Source: Oligoflexus sp. (lineage in GTDB: Bacteria > Bdellovibrionota_B > Oligoflexia > Oligoflexales > Oligoflexaceae). Taken from it: DNA of 50,911 nt. The position numbers and the translations under genes are program-made. The notes beneath the pieces were generated by a model, which saw only the letters and a list, made by a program, of their open reading frames with translations, made no database searches and was not told the origin of the DNA. Of this stretch, positions 1 through 7,632 are shown in pieces. Within the stretch, counting starts at the first letter, position 1. Each line of letters starts with the position of its first letter. The DNA lies in assembly GCA_014377445.1 (NCBI GenBank), contig JACMPP010000005.1:1-50911 (forward strand), read 5' to 3'.

Positions 1-171
1 GAAGACATCCTAAAGAACGGCAAAGATATTCGTGTGGCTCAACAAACCCTCCAAAATCTCGGCCGTATGCTGGACAGCTCTCCCGAAGCGCGCGAACTGA
101 TGAATTGGTTCGTGAAGAACTGTGCGCAGACCGATCTCTGCTCTCTCGCGGAATCCTATCGACAGCGCTAA
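1..171 (+). CDS. C-terminal end of an unidentified protein (partial)
   Basis: Frame 1 is open from the first base to a TAA at 169-171 and gives 56 residues, mostly charged and helical, with two cysteines close together near the end (NCAQTDLC). The 5' part lies outside the window. I do not recognise the family. The 249 bp that follow hold no convincing gene. They contain two short palindromes: AGTAC-A-GTACT at 325-335 and AGCTCA-TTTT-TGAGCT at 364-379. Confidence 0.6.
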   Translation, partial: EDILKNGKDIRVAQQTLQNLGRMLDSSPEARELMNWFVKNCAQTDLCSLAESYRQR

Positions 172-420
172 TAAAAATTCAAACGAGCGCAGAGAGATTG
201 TTGGTTCTAGTGGCCCTTCCTCCTTAAACTGTGAATTTTTTTATACAAAACAAAGAACAAAAGTCATCCAAACGGCAAACTCGTGTGAGTGCTCTGGTGC
301 ACCTGTTAAATGTCACGCAGAGCCAGTACAGTACTAAAGCGTGTCACTATGAGATAGATTGCCAGCTCATTTTTGAGCTATTAGAAATACTGGCTCCCCT
401 GGGATAGAGGCTGTACTTAT

Positions 421-600
421 ATGCCTAATATTTTTGATATAGTTCAATTTATGCAGAACAAAAATCTGACTGATATCAGCTCATCTGAGCTGCACCAACA
501 TCTCGACGTAAGCCTAGCCACCGCTAAGAGGCTCCTGAAAGCACACTCAGACCGGGGTGACCTCAGGCGAGTTGGTTCAGGACCTTCTACGCCCTTATAA
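421..600 (+). CDS. Small helix-turn-helix protein or N-terminal relic
   Basis: A 59-residue ORF starts at ATG 421, with a weak GAGG about ten bases upstream. Its second half reads like a winged-helix core: a helix with SSELHQHLDVS, a recognition helix LATAKRLLKAH, then a wing ending RRVGSGPSTPL. Such wings usually continue as RSTRY plus more protein, so the ORF may be a larger regulator cut short by a frameshift or stop at 598-600. It lies upstream of the hipBA operon and in the same direction, so it could be an accessory regulator or debris. No function is proven. Confidence 0.4.
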   Translation: MPNIFDIVQFMQNKNLTDISSSELHQHLDVSLATAKRLLKAHSDRGDLRRVGSGPSTPL

Positions 601-714
601 CGGCACGCGACCTCAGCCGCCGTTAAAGGAGTCAAAGCAAAACATTCATGTTCATTTGCAATATCGCCTTCCGTCCACTGGTAAGCTAGATCTTGCTGAC
701 CAAAATCTAAAACC

Positions 715-736
715 AAAGTACACGTACGTATACTTT
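715..736. promoter_or_regulatory. Inverted-repeat operator O1 upstream of hipBA
   Basis: A 22-bp inverted repeat with left half AAAGTACACGT and right half ACGTATACTTT; 10 of 11 position pairs are complementary. It is closely matched by a second copy at 852-873. HipB-type antitoxins typically bind such paired operators to repress their own operon, so binding by the downstream HipB-like protein is a reasonable inference. Confidence 0.6.
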
Positions 737-778
737 AATAAGATAATACGTTAATAATAGCTACGTTCATAACTTTTA

Positions 779-807
779 TTGATTTTTTTTCGGGTTTCAA
801 TTATGCT
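779..807 (+). promoter_or_regulatory. Predicted sigma-70-type promoter of hipBA
   Basis: TTGATT (779-784) and TATGCT (802-807) are separated by 17 bp, a good match to a housekeeping promoter. It lies between the two inverted-repeat operators at 715-736 and 852-873, so a repressor bound at both could loop or block it. Confidence 0.45.
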
Positions 808-851
808 TATAAAAGTTTTGATCGAAGCCTTTAAATGTATATCTTGGAGAT

Positions 852-873
852 AAGGTGTACGTCCGTGCACTTT
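852..873. promoter_or_regulatory. Inverted-repeat operator O2 in the hipBA leader
   Basis: A second 22-bp element with left half AAGGTGTACGT and right half CCGTGCACTTT; 8 of 11 pairs are complementary and the spacing and core match O1. It lies just upstream of, or inside, the start region of hipB: a possible GTG start at 865 lies within it. Confidence 0.55.
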
Positions 874-882
874 AATTATCGT

Positions 883-1197
883 ATGAACATGTTGCTGACT
901 AATGACGAAATGGCGTCCACAATTGTCGAAGGTCTTATCGCTAAGCGTTTGGCACTGAATCTGACGCAACAAGAACTTGCGGAAAGGGCGGGGCTCTCGC
1001 TCTCGTTTGTGAAGAAATTTGAACAAAAGCGTCCGGTTATGTTTCCAATGTTCATCCGCGTACTAAGGGCTCTTGGGGAATTTCAACGACTCGAGTCGTT
1101 GGTCGTAAAGCCGCTAGAATCGCCCAAGGATGTATTTCTTAATGATCTGAAGGCGATCCCTCAGAAAAGGAGGGCCCGCCATGGCAAAACCAAATAA
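883..1197 (+). CDS. hipB: HipB-like XRE-family antitoxin
   Basis: A 104-residue protein with an XRE helix-turn-helix from about residue 12 to 65 (IAKRLALNLTQQELAERAGLS, then SLSFVKKFEQ). It should bind DNA, repress the operon and neutralise the HipA kinase. The start is uncertain: ATG 883 and ATG 889 lack a clear ribosome site, GTG 865 follows GGAGATAAGG, and ATG 835 extends further. The stop overlaps the hipA start by 17 bases, which implies translational coupling. The short, lysine/arginine-rich C-terminal tail resembles the region used by HipB to contact its toxin. Assignment rests on the HTH and on the partner gene. Confidence 0.8.
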   Translation: MNMLLTNDEMASTIVEGLIAKRLALNLTQQELAERAGLSLSFVKKFEQKRPVMFPMFIRVLRALGEFQRLESLVVKPLESPKDVFLNDLKAIPQKRRARHGKTK

Positions 1198-2458
1198 GAG
1201 CTTCAAAATCATGATATGGGGCGAGACGGTCGGCTATCTCGCTCCTCTCGGATCGGGGGGCTTAGCCTTTCAGTACGAAACATCTTTTAAAAATCGGGGC
1301 TGGGAACTTTCTCCCATTGAGATGCCGCTCATGACGACTACGGTCTATCAGGCGCAAAGCTCGAGCTCAACGTTTCAAAACCTTCCGGGGATCCTGGCCG
1401 ATTGTCTGCCTGATCAGTATGGAAGAAGTGTGATCAACGGCTTTTATAAGAGAAATTTCAACCTGGAACCGCACTCTATCGGTGCCCTAGAAATCCTTTC
1501 CTACATTGGCAATCGCTCCATTGGCGCTTTGGAGTTTTTGCCTTCCAGCAAAATCTCAGAGCAGGTCGACGATTTTTTGGAGATTCAAAGCCTCTTGGTG
1601 GCCGCCCGCTTAACCATGGAAGGCAACGCTGAGACTATAGCGGCGAGCCTTATGCGAGTATCGGCCTCAGCCGGAGGGCGTCAGGCAAAGGCTCTGGTAG
1701 ACTACAATCCAAAAACACAAAAAATACGATCGGGCTTTTTTGATAAGCGCAAAGGCTTTGTACCAGCGTTGATAAAATTTGACGGAGTGCTGGATGGCGT
1801 TGAAGGCAATTGCTATGGACGCCTTGAGTACACCTATTCAGAACTGGCTAGACTCAGCGACATAAGCATGCCGAAGACCTATCTTTTAGAAACAGAAAAT
1901 GAGATGGGACCTCTTGCCCATTTTATCGTAGAGAGATTTGATCGAAATAACTCGAAAGAGAAGCTCTTCCACTACGGAAGTCTATGCGGCTTGTTGATAA
2001 GAGATTTTCGCCGAAAGCATTCGTGTACGTACGAAGAGTACTTTCGTTTGACCCTAACGATCACCCAAAGCCACCTTCAGCTCGAAGAAGCTTTTCGCCG
2101 TTGCCTTTTCAATTTAGTCTTTCGCAATCAAGATGATCACACGAAGAATTTCGGCTTTGTCATGGACCAGGCCGGGGTATGGACTCTTTCACCTGCCTTT
2201 GACCTTATGTATGTTTATGGTCAGGGTGTAGCGTCCACTCATCAGATGACGTTTGCCGGAAAAGATGATCATTTTGAAAAAAATGATATTTTGAAGGTCG
2301 CTAAGCAATTTGGCATCCGGCAGGCTGTGGTTACGGCTATGTTCGAGAGTTTAAGTGCGGCCATTGGAAGGTTTTCTGAATTGGCAGAGGAGAACGGTCT
2401 CGAGCCCGACTTTACCGCAGGAGTAGAAAAGCGCTTTCGCAGGGAAGTTATGGCTTAA
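1181..2458 (+). CDS. hipA: HipA-family serine/threonine kinase toxin
   Basis: A 425-residue protein of typical HipA length (about 440). The N-terminal subdomain carries the family hallmark CLPDQYG, followed by a Gly-Ala-Leu-Glu block. The phosphate-binding segment SAGGRQAKAL begins at about Ser163, the position equivalent to the autophosphorylated serine of E. coli HipA. The catalytic loop NQDDHTKN places Asp318 and the metal-binding motif LSPAFDL places Asp341. All key residues appear present, so the toxin looks active. HipA kinases phosphorylate a host target (GltX in E. coli) and stop growth. A strong AAGGAGG ribosome site at 1166-1172 lies inside hipB. The single-chain form argues against the split HipBST type. 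Confidence 0.93.
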   Translation: MAKPNKSFKIMIWGETVGYLAPLGSGGLAFQYETSFKNRGWELSPIEMPLMTTTVYQAQSSSSTFQNLPGILADCLPDQYGRSVINGFYKRNFNLEPHSIGALEILSYIGNRSIGALEFLPSSKISEQVDDFLEIQSLLVAARLTMEGNAETIAASLMRVSASAGGRQAKALVDYNPKTQKIRSGFFDKRKGFVPALIKFDGVLDGVEGNCYGRLEYTYSELARLSDISMPKTYLLETENEMGPLAHFIVERFDRNNSKEKLFHYGSLCGLLIRDFRRKHSCTYEEYFRLTLTITQSHLQLEEAFRRCLFNLVFRNQDDHTKNFGFVMDQAGVWTLSPAFDLMYVYGQGVASTHQMTFAGKDDHFEKNDILKVAKQFGIRQAVVTAMFESLSAAIGRFSELAEENGLEPDFTAGVEKRFRREVMA

Positions 2459-2675
2459 GTGGCTAAATGCAAAACAATGGGCTGCAATAAGCAGTCCCAA
2501 GCGCCAAGAGCGAATCGCTTTTGAATAGGACAGCGAGTGATTGGCATCTTGGATTTTAATTACCTGCGCAGGTACAGAATTTTGTGATGGTCGGCTGAAG
2601 ATAGAGAGAGGATTGTTGTCTTCTTGCTGCTGGCGAAAACAATCTAAGTCGCCGTTGCAGTTCATTTTCCAGACC

Positions 2676-3126
2676 GACCATCTCTCAGATGAAGAAGGGC
2701 TCATGTGTCCTGACATCCTGAGCACAGGTTTCAGTGGAGCAGAAAACGGGAAAATCAAAATCGGTGACGTCGTTGCGATTTTCGCGCAGGGCCCGATTGG
2801 ACTTTGCGCGACTGCGGGCGCAAGACTGAGCGGAGCAAGTCAAATCATAACTGTTGATAGTATTGAAGGGCGCCTCAAGATGTCCACACAGGTCGGCGCT
2901 GACGTCACGATCAATTTTAGAAATCAGGATCCTGTGGCCAAAATCATGGAGCTGACGCATGGTCGCGGTGTTGATGTGGCCATCGAAGCCTTAGGAACGG
3001 AAGCCACCTTCCAATCCTGCATGAGAGTACTCAAACCTGGCGGAACTTTGTCCAGCCTCGGCGTCTATTCAAAAGACATACAATTACCTATTGATGCTTT
3101 CCACGCGGGACTGGGCGATCAAAAGC
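2676..3126 (+). pseudogene. Zinc-type alcohol dehydrogenase core (truncated at both ends)
   Basis: About 150 codons encode the middle of a medium-chain zinc-dependent alcohol dehydrogenase: the segment LMCPDILSTGFSGAE, the NAD-binding turn AQGPIGLCATAGA, then RGVDVAIEALGT and LKPGGTLSSLGVYS. Roughly the first 150 residues (catalytic zinc domain) and the last 90 or so are missing. No start or ribosome site fits. The reading frame runs on after 3126 but without family similarity. The 3' end abuts the truncated 3' end of the opposing BON gene, which suggests a deletion joined the two. Family identity is from recognised motifs; the exact breakpoints are estimates. Confidence 0.75.
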
Positions 3127-3629
3127 TGATTGTCATTTACCACCTGCACATCTATTCCCTTAGCGTCTTCATGAGCCGATCGAGTCAAGGCCTTTTCAAT
3201 GAGACCTTTAATGTCTGTGGTCTTGGGCACGGCGAGAATCGAAATCATGTTATTGACTCCTTTTACACCCTTCGTATGCTTCACCGCCTCAAGGGCCGCC
3301 TCCTTTTGAAAGTTCCATTCCACATCGCCGGTCAGGGTGACAACACCGTCTGTAACAGATGCCTTGATCGAAGGGGGAATGCGCACATGCCACTCAAGAG
3401 TTTCGGCAAGGGCTTTGGCGACGTCAAGATCCGATCTATTCTGATGACCAGGCAATTCAACGATTATGTTCTCTACGACTGCATTTACGCCCGATACAAA
3501 AGCCCTCTTTTCCGCCAGATATTTTTCTGCATAGCTCGGCACAGTCCCACTCAGAGTCACGACTCCACCCTCAACCGATACGCCGATTTTCTGTGAGTGA
3601 ACGCCTGGCTCAAAACTGAGCTGTTCCAT
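3084..3629 (-). CDS. BON-domain periplasmic/stress protein, probably 3'-truncated
   Basis: A 181-residue protein with two clear BON domains (about residues 8-60, VTLSGTVPSYAEK, and 80-135, VTLTGDVEWNFQKEAA) and the beginning of a third that ends abruptly at NDNQL. BON domains bind lipid or associate with membranes and occur with universal stress proteins in redox-stress clusters. ATG 3629 follows AAAGAGATGTT. The last 12 or so residues come from sequence antisense to the alcohol dehydrogenase relic, so the third BON domain seems lost. No signal peptide is visible. It may still be expressed as a two-domain protein. Confidence 0.75.
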   Translation of the reverse strand: MEQLSFEPGVHSQKIGVSVEGGVVTLSGTVPSYAEKYLAEKRAFVSGVNAVVENIIVELPGHQNRSDLDVAKALAETLEWHVRIPPSIKASVTDGVVTLTGDVEWNFQKEAALEAVKHTKGVKGVNNMISILAVPKTTDIKGLIEKALTRSAHEDAKGIDVQVVNDNQLLIAQSRVESINR

Positions 3630-3720
3630 AACATCTCTTTAAATTTGTCGATCCGATTTCATCGCCTCTCTCCTTGTTTTAAATTCCCACAATTCCAAAC
3701 GGTTATGACTCCAACCTCAG

Positions 3721-4764
3721 CTAACGACTCATTTCATTCGCAACTTGGTTTTGGCTAGGCAAAGTCCTGTTCCTACCTACATCCGCCCTCGCTCCTCCTT
3801 TCAATTTTAAGACCCAGTCGGTTGGCGTTATGATGACGGGAAACCTTTCGCGTAACATGTCCCGATAAGAAATTTTGCCCAATGCCAAATGCTGGGTATC
3901 GAATGCATGATGCTTACCGAAAAACAGAACATCGGCATCGATGCTGCGGGCATATTCAAAAACCTGGTCCGCAACGTTTCCCGTAAGTAAAATGCTTTGG
4001 AAACGCTTTAAGTGCTCTGGCTTCTCAATATTTAGCGAATCAAGGCGGGTTTCAAGCTGCAGTTTCAACCGACTATGCTCCTGATCGTAGGCTTCCCCTG
4101 GATCATATTCGTCCGAACTCAATATTCCGTAGGGCGCCGACGAAGCAAAGGAGTTACTGATAAAAGTCTCACGCTCCATTGCGTGCACATGAACGTGATA
4201 GACTTCGCAATCTTTCACCCGCGCGCACCATGTTATCGCCAATTTTACATTCGATTCACACTCTTCGGTCAAATCGTCTACGATCACTATACGAACAGCC
4301 TTCGATTGCAGGGAGGCCCAGGACTCCGGAGATACCGCAACCACTGGAAAGCAGGACTGTTGCATAACCTTCAAAACTGTCGATAGCGTATTAGGGAGGA
4401 AACGATGGGAAACATTCGCCACACCACAAACGATCATATCAACGCCATAGGATGAGGCTGCCTCCAATATGCCCCGCGAAGTGGATTTGCCCACATTGAC
4501 GATTTTGCTGGCAACAATATCCTTGGGCAGCGAATCAATTATTCTTTCAAGAGTTGCATGAGCGGCGGCTATGAGATCGGCCCCTCCTTCCTTTGCCGGG
4601 ACAATCATGGATTTATTGACTTCGCTTTCCGAGAGCACATGAAGAAGGAGGAGTTCCGCCTCAAAACGATGGGCCAACAGGATTGCGTAAGAGATCTGAT
4701 TTTCATAGGAACGTGCAAAATCGATTGGGACAAGAACTTGCCATTTCTCTTGTGAACTTTTCAT
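3721..4764 (-). CDS. Tandem universal stress protein (degenerate nucleotide site)
   Basis: A 347-residue protein with two UspA-like domains (about 8-145 and 157-318), each beginning with a conserved strand (VLVPIDFARSYEN and RIVIVDDLTEE). The ATP-binding G-2x-G-9x-G-S motif is not recognisable in either half, so it may act without ATP. Universal stress proteins are cytosolic and help cells survive starvation, redox stress or low oxygen. ATG 4764 follows a good AAGGAA ribosome site. It lies downstream of another USP gene in the same direction and is likely co-transcribed with it. Confidence 0.88.
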   Translation of the reverse strand: MKSSQEKWQVLVPIDFARSYENQISYAILLAHRFEAELLLLHVLSESEVNKSMIVPAKEGGADLIAAAHATLERIIDSLPKDIVASKIVNVGKSTSRGILEAASSYGVDMIVCGVANVSHRFLPNTLSTVLKVMQQSCFPVVAVSPESWASLQSKAVRIVIVDDLTEECESNVKLAITWCARVKDCEVYHVHVHAMERETFISNSFASSAPYGILSSDEYDPGEAYDQEHSRLKLQLETRLDSLNIEKPEHLKRFQSILLTGNVADQVFEYARSIDADVLFFGKHHAFDTQHLALGKISYRDMLRERFPVIITPTDWVLKLKGGARADVGRNRTLPSQNQVANEMSR

Positions 4765-4963
4765 GTCTATTTCCTTGCTCTGAGTAAAAATATGAAGATG
4801 CTATTTTTGAACGGCAATACGTTTCAAATAATGCAACTTGCAGGCCAGTTTTTAAGCCCATGCTTTCAACGATATTCAAAATTTGATTAATAATTCTGAC
4901 AATGCTGTCGAGAGCAATGGGTTTCGGCATCGCCATATTCGGCGTGTTTATAATTTCATTCAT
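4703..4963 (-). CDS. Possible small ORF between two USP genes
   Basis: An 86-residue ORF begins at ATG 4963, only four bases after the upstream USP stop, with AGGAGA at 4973-4978 as a good ribosome site. The N-terminal half (IALDSIVRIINQILNIVESM) is a plausible amphipathic helix. The last 62 bases overlap the start of the next USP gene in another frame, so the tail may be fortuitous. No known family is recognised. The ribosome site and tight coupling are the only support. Confidence 0.3.
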   Translation of the reverse strand: MNEIINTPNMAMPKPIALDSIVRIINQILNIVESMGLKTGLQVALFETYCRSKIASSYFYSEQGNRHEKFTREMASSCPNRFCTFL

Positions 4964-4967
4964 CACT

Positions 4968-5882
4968 TCATTCTCCTATGACCAGCAAAGATTTGGCCTT
5001 ACTCAAGATCCTACCCAGAGGAATTGGTTCGCGCAGATTTTGATCGGATACTTGCGATTTTTTACTCATGATGAATACATCGACATCGTAAAGGGCTTCA
5101 ACTTGCAACAAACCTTGAATTGGCTCACTGCTGTAAACTTCTGCTTTGTAGGGGCAGGTCTCAAGCGGTGACCCGTTCGAGGCTTTGTGCCAACGTTGCC
5201 TAAGATTCACCTGGGAAAGTGAACGGTCCGCCCCTCCCAGGGATGGTTCCGAGATATGGATGTGATAGACCTCCAAATTGGGGACATTTCCAAATATCCT
5301 GACCAAACTTTTGAGAACAATCTCAAAGCTGTCTGTAAGATCATCTGCGATAAGAAGTCTAAGAGGTTTCTTCGCAAATTGCCTCTCTTTTGCCTGTCGA
5401 ATCACCAACAGGGGCAAAGTAAGATGAGAGAGAAGATCCTGTATCACGGATGCCCCCTTCGGGAGCCATTCGTGGAGAGGGCTCGAGCTTCCCACAATCA
5501 GCATAAGACTCGATCCAAATAGCTCGGGCGCTGCTAAATAACCCGAAGGATTATCTCCTCTCAAAACTGTCGTCGTCACCGATACCGAATCTGGAAGCTG
5601 ACGGGCATAGTCACGAAGCATTTGCCTGGCTCTTGCCAGATCCCGATCCAGATATTCCATATCGGTTCTGACCATTCGTCCGTCCGGACTTTCAATCACG
5701 TGCACGAGTATCAATTGGGCTTTTAAAGCCACAGCAATCCGGGAGGCAGCGTCGACCAGCCACTGCTCCTCACCATTAACCTGCAAACCGACAACAATGG
5801 AGGTAAGTGACGTTTTCGAAGACTCCTCATCCACACCCATATCCTGCACCTGAATTTCCTGCATCGGCCACGGCCTTTTCAT
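4968..5882 (-). CDS. Tandem universal stress protein
   Basis: A 304-residue protein with two UspA-like halves: the first from about residue 24 (SIVVGLQVNGEEQWLVDAAS) and the second from about 173 (LRLLIADDLTDS). The first has a partial nucleotide-site remnant (VGSSSPLHEWLPKGAS) in which a proline replaces the second glycine. Alternative starts at 5864 (AAGG upstream) and 5840 would remove up to 14 residues; ATG 5882 has no clear ribosome site. It is the first gene of a leftward USP group and is divergent from the USP gene at 6063 across a 180-bp control region. Confidence 0.87.
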   Translation of the reverse strand: MKRPWPMQEIQVQDMGVDEESSKTSLTSIVVGLQVNGEEQWLVDAASRIAVALKAQLILVHVIESPDGRMVRTDMEYLDRDLARARQMLRDYARQLPDSVSVTTTVLRGDNPSGYLAAPELFGSSLMLIVGSSSPLHEWLPKGASVIQDLLSHLTLPLLVIRQAKERQFAKKPLRLLIADDLTDSFEIVLKSLVRIFGNVPNLEVYHIHISEPSLGGADRSLSQVNLRQRWHKASNGSPLETCPYKAEVYSSEPIQGLLQVEALYDVDVFIMSKKSQVSDQNLREPIPLGRILSKAKSLLVIGE

Positions 5883-6062
5883 TCGATGGTTCTGTGAATG
5901 ATCTGTTTCTTACCAGGGGAATGCAATTCATGGTCCAAGTGCCAACGGGTGAAGCTCGACTCATCCATCAGATATCTTTCGACCACGATGGAACAGACTT
6001 TGCATTCCGACCTGGGACAGCAGTAAATCCGCTTTCACAATTTCAAAGATCGGAGAGTCTCA

Positions 6063-6965
6063 ATGCAATTTACAGTCGCGATACCAAGTGAAAAAGAGCA
6101 AATTGACGCCGAGCTGTCGCTCCTTAGGGCCTTGCATTTCGGAGCTCTGGAAACCCTCGATCTCGTATATATCATCGAGATTCTGAGCAAAGCGGATGCA
6201 TTGATTGGCGTGAGTGCATTTATGGATAATCTTTCTCAGTCTCCTTATCAAAAGCTGCAGAAGCGTTGGGCTGAAGAAGCTGTGGCCTATGCTCAGGAAG
6301 GCATTAAATCACTCAATTGCAGCGTCAATCGCCACATTTTCAATGGTCAGATTGCCAATCGAATCCTGACCTATGCCCAAGAACAGAAGAGTTCTCTCAT
6401 CGTGCTTGGCTCGGATGAAAAATCTGTCGTTGAAGGAATTCTGGTTGGGAGCGTCACCCGCAAGACTGTCATCCATTCTCCAACCAGCGTCTTGATTGCG
6501 CGAGGCAAACATAATCCTCACAAAAAGTTGAAAGCCGTGGTGGCAACGGACCATTCGGATTATGCGAATCGCTGTCTCAAACTTCTTCTTCAATATCGCC
6601 CGCAAGGCTTGTCCGATCTCGTCGTGACCACCGTTTATCCTGCGGATGCCCTGCAAAATCTGGCGAGTTCAACCCCGCACTTTAAGCTTAACGTGGAAGA
6701 GGCCGTGATCAAACAGTTGCACGAAAAAAATCGAGAAGCGATGGACTTGTTAGGCCCGCTTAACTGCCAGAAAATCAGTTCCCGCGTCGAAGCAGGCTCG
6801 GTCTCGGAGACGCTCGCCCGCGTTATGGATGAAGAAGAGGCAGACCTCCTCATCCTGGGGGCACAGGGTCACGGTTTTACAGAACGCCTGATGATTGGCA
6901 GTGTTTCCCTGCAATTGACATTGACCCAGAAGAAATCTGTGCTGCTGCTGAGAGACCTTGCCTAA
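6063..6965 (+). CDS. Tandem universal stress protein with intact ATP-binding motif
   Basis: A 300-residue two-domain UspA-family protein. The second domain keeps the complete nucleotide motif G-2x-G-9x-G-S (GAQGHGFTERLMIGS, about residues 267-281); the first has a variant (LGSDEKSVVEG, then VGSVTRK). ATP binding is therefore likely in the second domain, unlike the two leftward neighbours. ATG 6063 follows GGAGAG. It is divergent from the USP gene at 5882, suggesting a shared stress-responsive control region. The stop overlaps the fragment of a metallo-hydrolase gene by 8 bases. Confidence 0.9.
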   Translation: MQFTVAIPSEKEQIDAELSLLRALHFGALETLDLVYIIEILSKADALIGVSAFMDNLSQSPYQKLQKRWAEEAVAYAQEGIKSLNCSVNRHIFNGQIANRILTYAQEQKSSLIVLGSDEKSVVEGILVGSVTRKTVIHSPTSVLIARGKHNPHKKLKAVVATDHSDYANRCLKLLLQYRPQGLSDLVVTTVYPADALQNLASSTPHFKLNVEEAVIKQLHEKNREAMDLLGPLNCQKISSRVEAGSVSETLARVMDEEEADLLILGAQGHGFTERLMIGSVSLQLTLTQKKSVLLLRDLA

Positions 6966-7182
6966 GCACGACCTAGTTCTACTTTGCGCTGGATTCTCCT
7001 GTCATGCCGATCAAAAGGAATTGGCACAATTCGCTCTCAAGGTCGGTAAGAGCGGCAGGCTGAAGAAAGTGTTTTTGGTCCATGGAGAATTGAAGGCCCA
7101 GGAGAAACTGCAGCAGTTGTTGACTCGGGATAATCAACAAAGCACGGTCATTCCAAGCCCTGGGGACAAATTTTCTCTTTAA
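6958..7182 (+). pseudogene. C-terminal fragment of a beta-CASP metallo-hydrolase
   Basis: The 74 residues match the end of MBL-fold/beta-CASP RNA-processing hydrolases: CAGFSCHADQKELAQFA (the GFSxHAD block with a metal/catalytic histidine), VFLVHGE (the HGE block), and the closing PSPGDKFSL. The metal-binding domain and most of the beta-CASP domain, several hundred residues, are absent, so the fragment cannot be catalytic. Its ATG lies inside the end of the preceding USP gene. It probably marks a deletion that joined the USP gene to a hydrolase tail. The intact 3' end is followed by a hairpin. Confidence 0.75.
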
Positions 7183-7196
7183 GACTCAAAACGACA

Positions 7197-7226
7197 AAGG
7201 GAATCGAGTCGCAACTCGATTCCCTT
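7197..7226. terminator. Perfect 13-bp stem, probable terminator of the USP transcript
   Basis: AAGGGAATCGAGT pairs perfectly with ACTCGATTCCCTT across a CGCA loop, starting 14 bases after the metallo-hydrolase fragment stop. Only a short T run (CGCGTTT) follows, so termination may be partial. It could also end the leftward gene at 7243 in the other direction. Confidence 0.6.
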
Positions 7227-7242
7227 CGCGTTTGATGAGGAA

Positions 7243-7572
7243 TCAAAAACCCAAGCCCGAAAGTTCAAAGCTCGGATTAATCGGGGACAGTGCCTCTGCC
7301 GACTGCGTGCTTTGCCATTGGCTCACCCCATAGAGTGGTGAGCATCTCTTTATTGGTTTACCGGGCTTGCCATCAATCATGACTGAAGTCGTGATACAGT
7401 TTTTCTCCATTCTTGCGGCATCTCGCTCTTTCTTGCTGATATAGCGAATAGGCAGCGAGAGAGATGACGGTTCTGATACAAGTCCATCAGTCACGGGAAT
7501 GGAGAAGTCCGCTGCTTTCAACTGTGCCATATCTATCAAAGCGAACATCATTGCGAATTTGAGAATTTTCAT
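7243..7572 (-). CDS. Small secreted protein, unknown function
   Basis: A 109-residue protein with an N-terminal signal-peptide-like segment (MKILKFAMMFALIDMAQLKA, cleavage probably after the alanines). The mature part has two cysteines (NCITT and KRCSP), which may form a disulfide, around a lysine/proline-rich loop. ATG 7572 follows AAAGGTGAAGC. It lies just downstream of the heme protein at 7633-8802 in the same direction, 60 bp apart, so the two may be co-transcribed. I do not recognise the family. Confidence 0.65.
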   Translation of the reverse strand: MKILKFAMMFALIDMAQLKAADFSIPVTDGLVSEPSSLSLPIRYISKKERDAARMEKNCITTSVMIDGKPGKPIKRCSPLYGVSQWQSTQSAEALSPINPSFELSGLGF

Positions 7573-7632
7573 GCTTCACCTTTTGATTCTACTGACCTGT
7601 TTCCTAGCAAAGAAGCAAAGATGATGCCAAAA

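Noticed and set aside
444..1026. Two minus-strand open frames opposite the hipBA leader
   Set aside because: They overlap the operators, promoter and hipB on the other strand, lack ribosome sites and show no family features.
883..2458. Three-part HipBST toxin system
   Set aside because: The HipA protein is full length with its own N-terminal subdomain, so no separate HipS is needed; the small upstream HTH ORF does not look like HipS.
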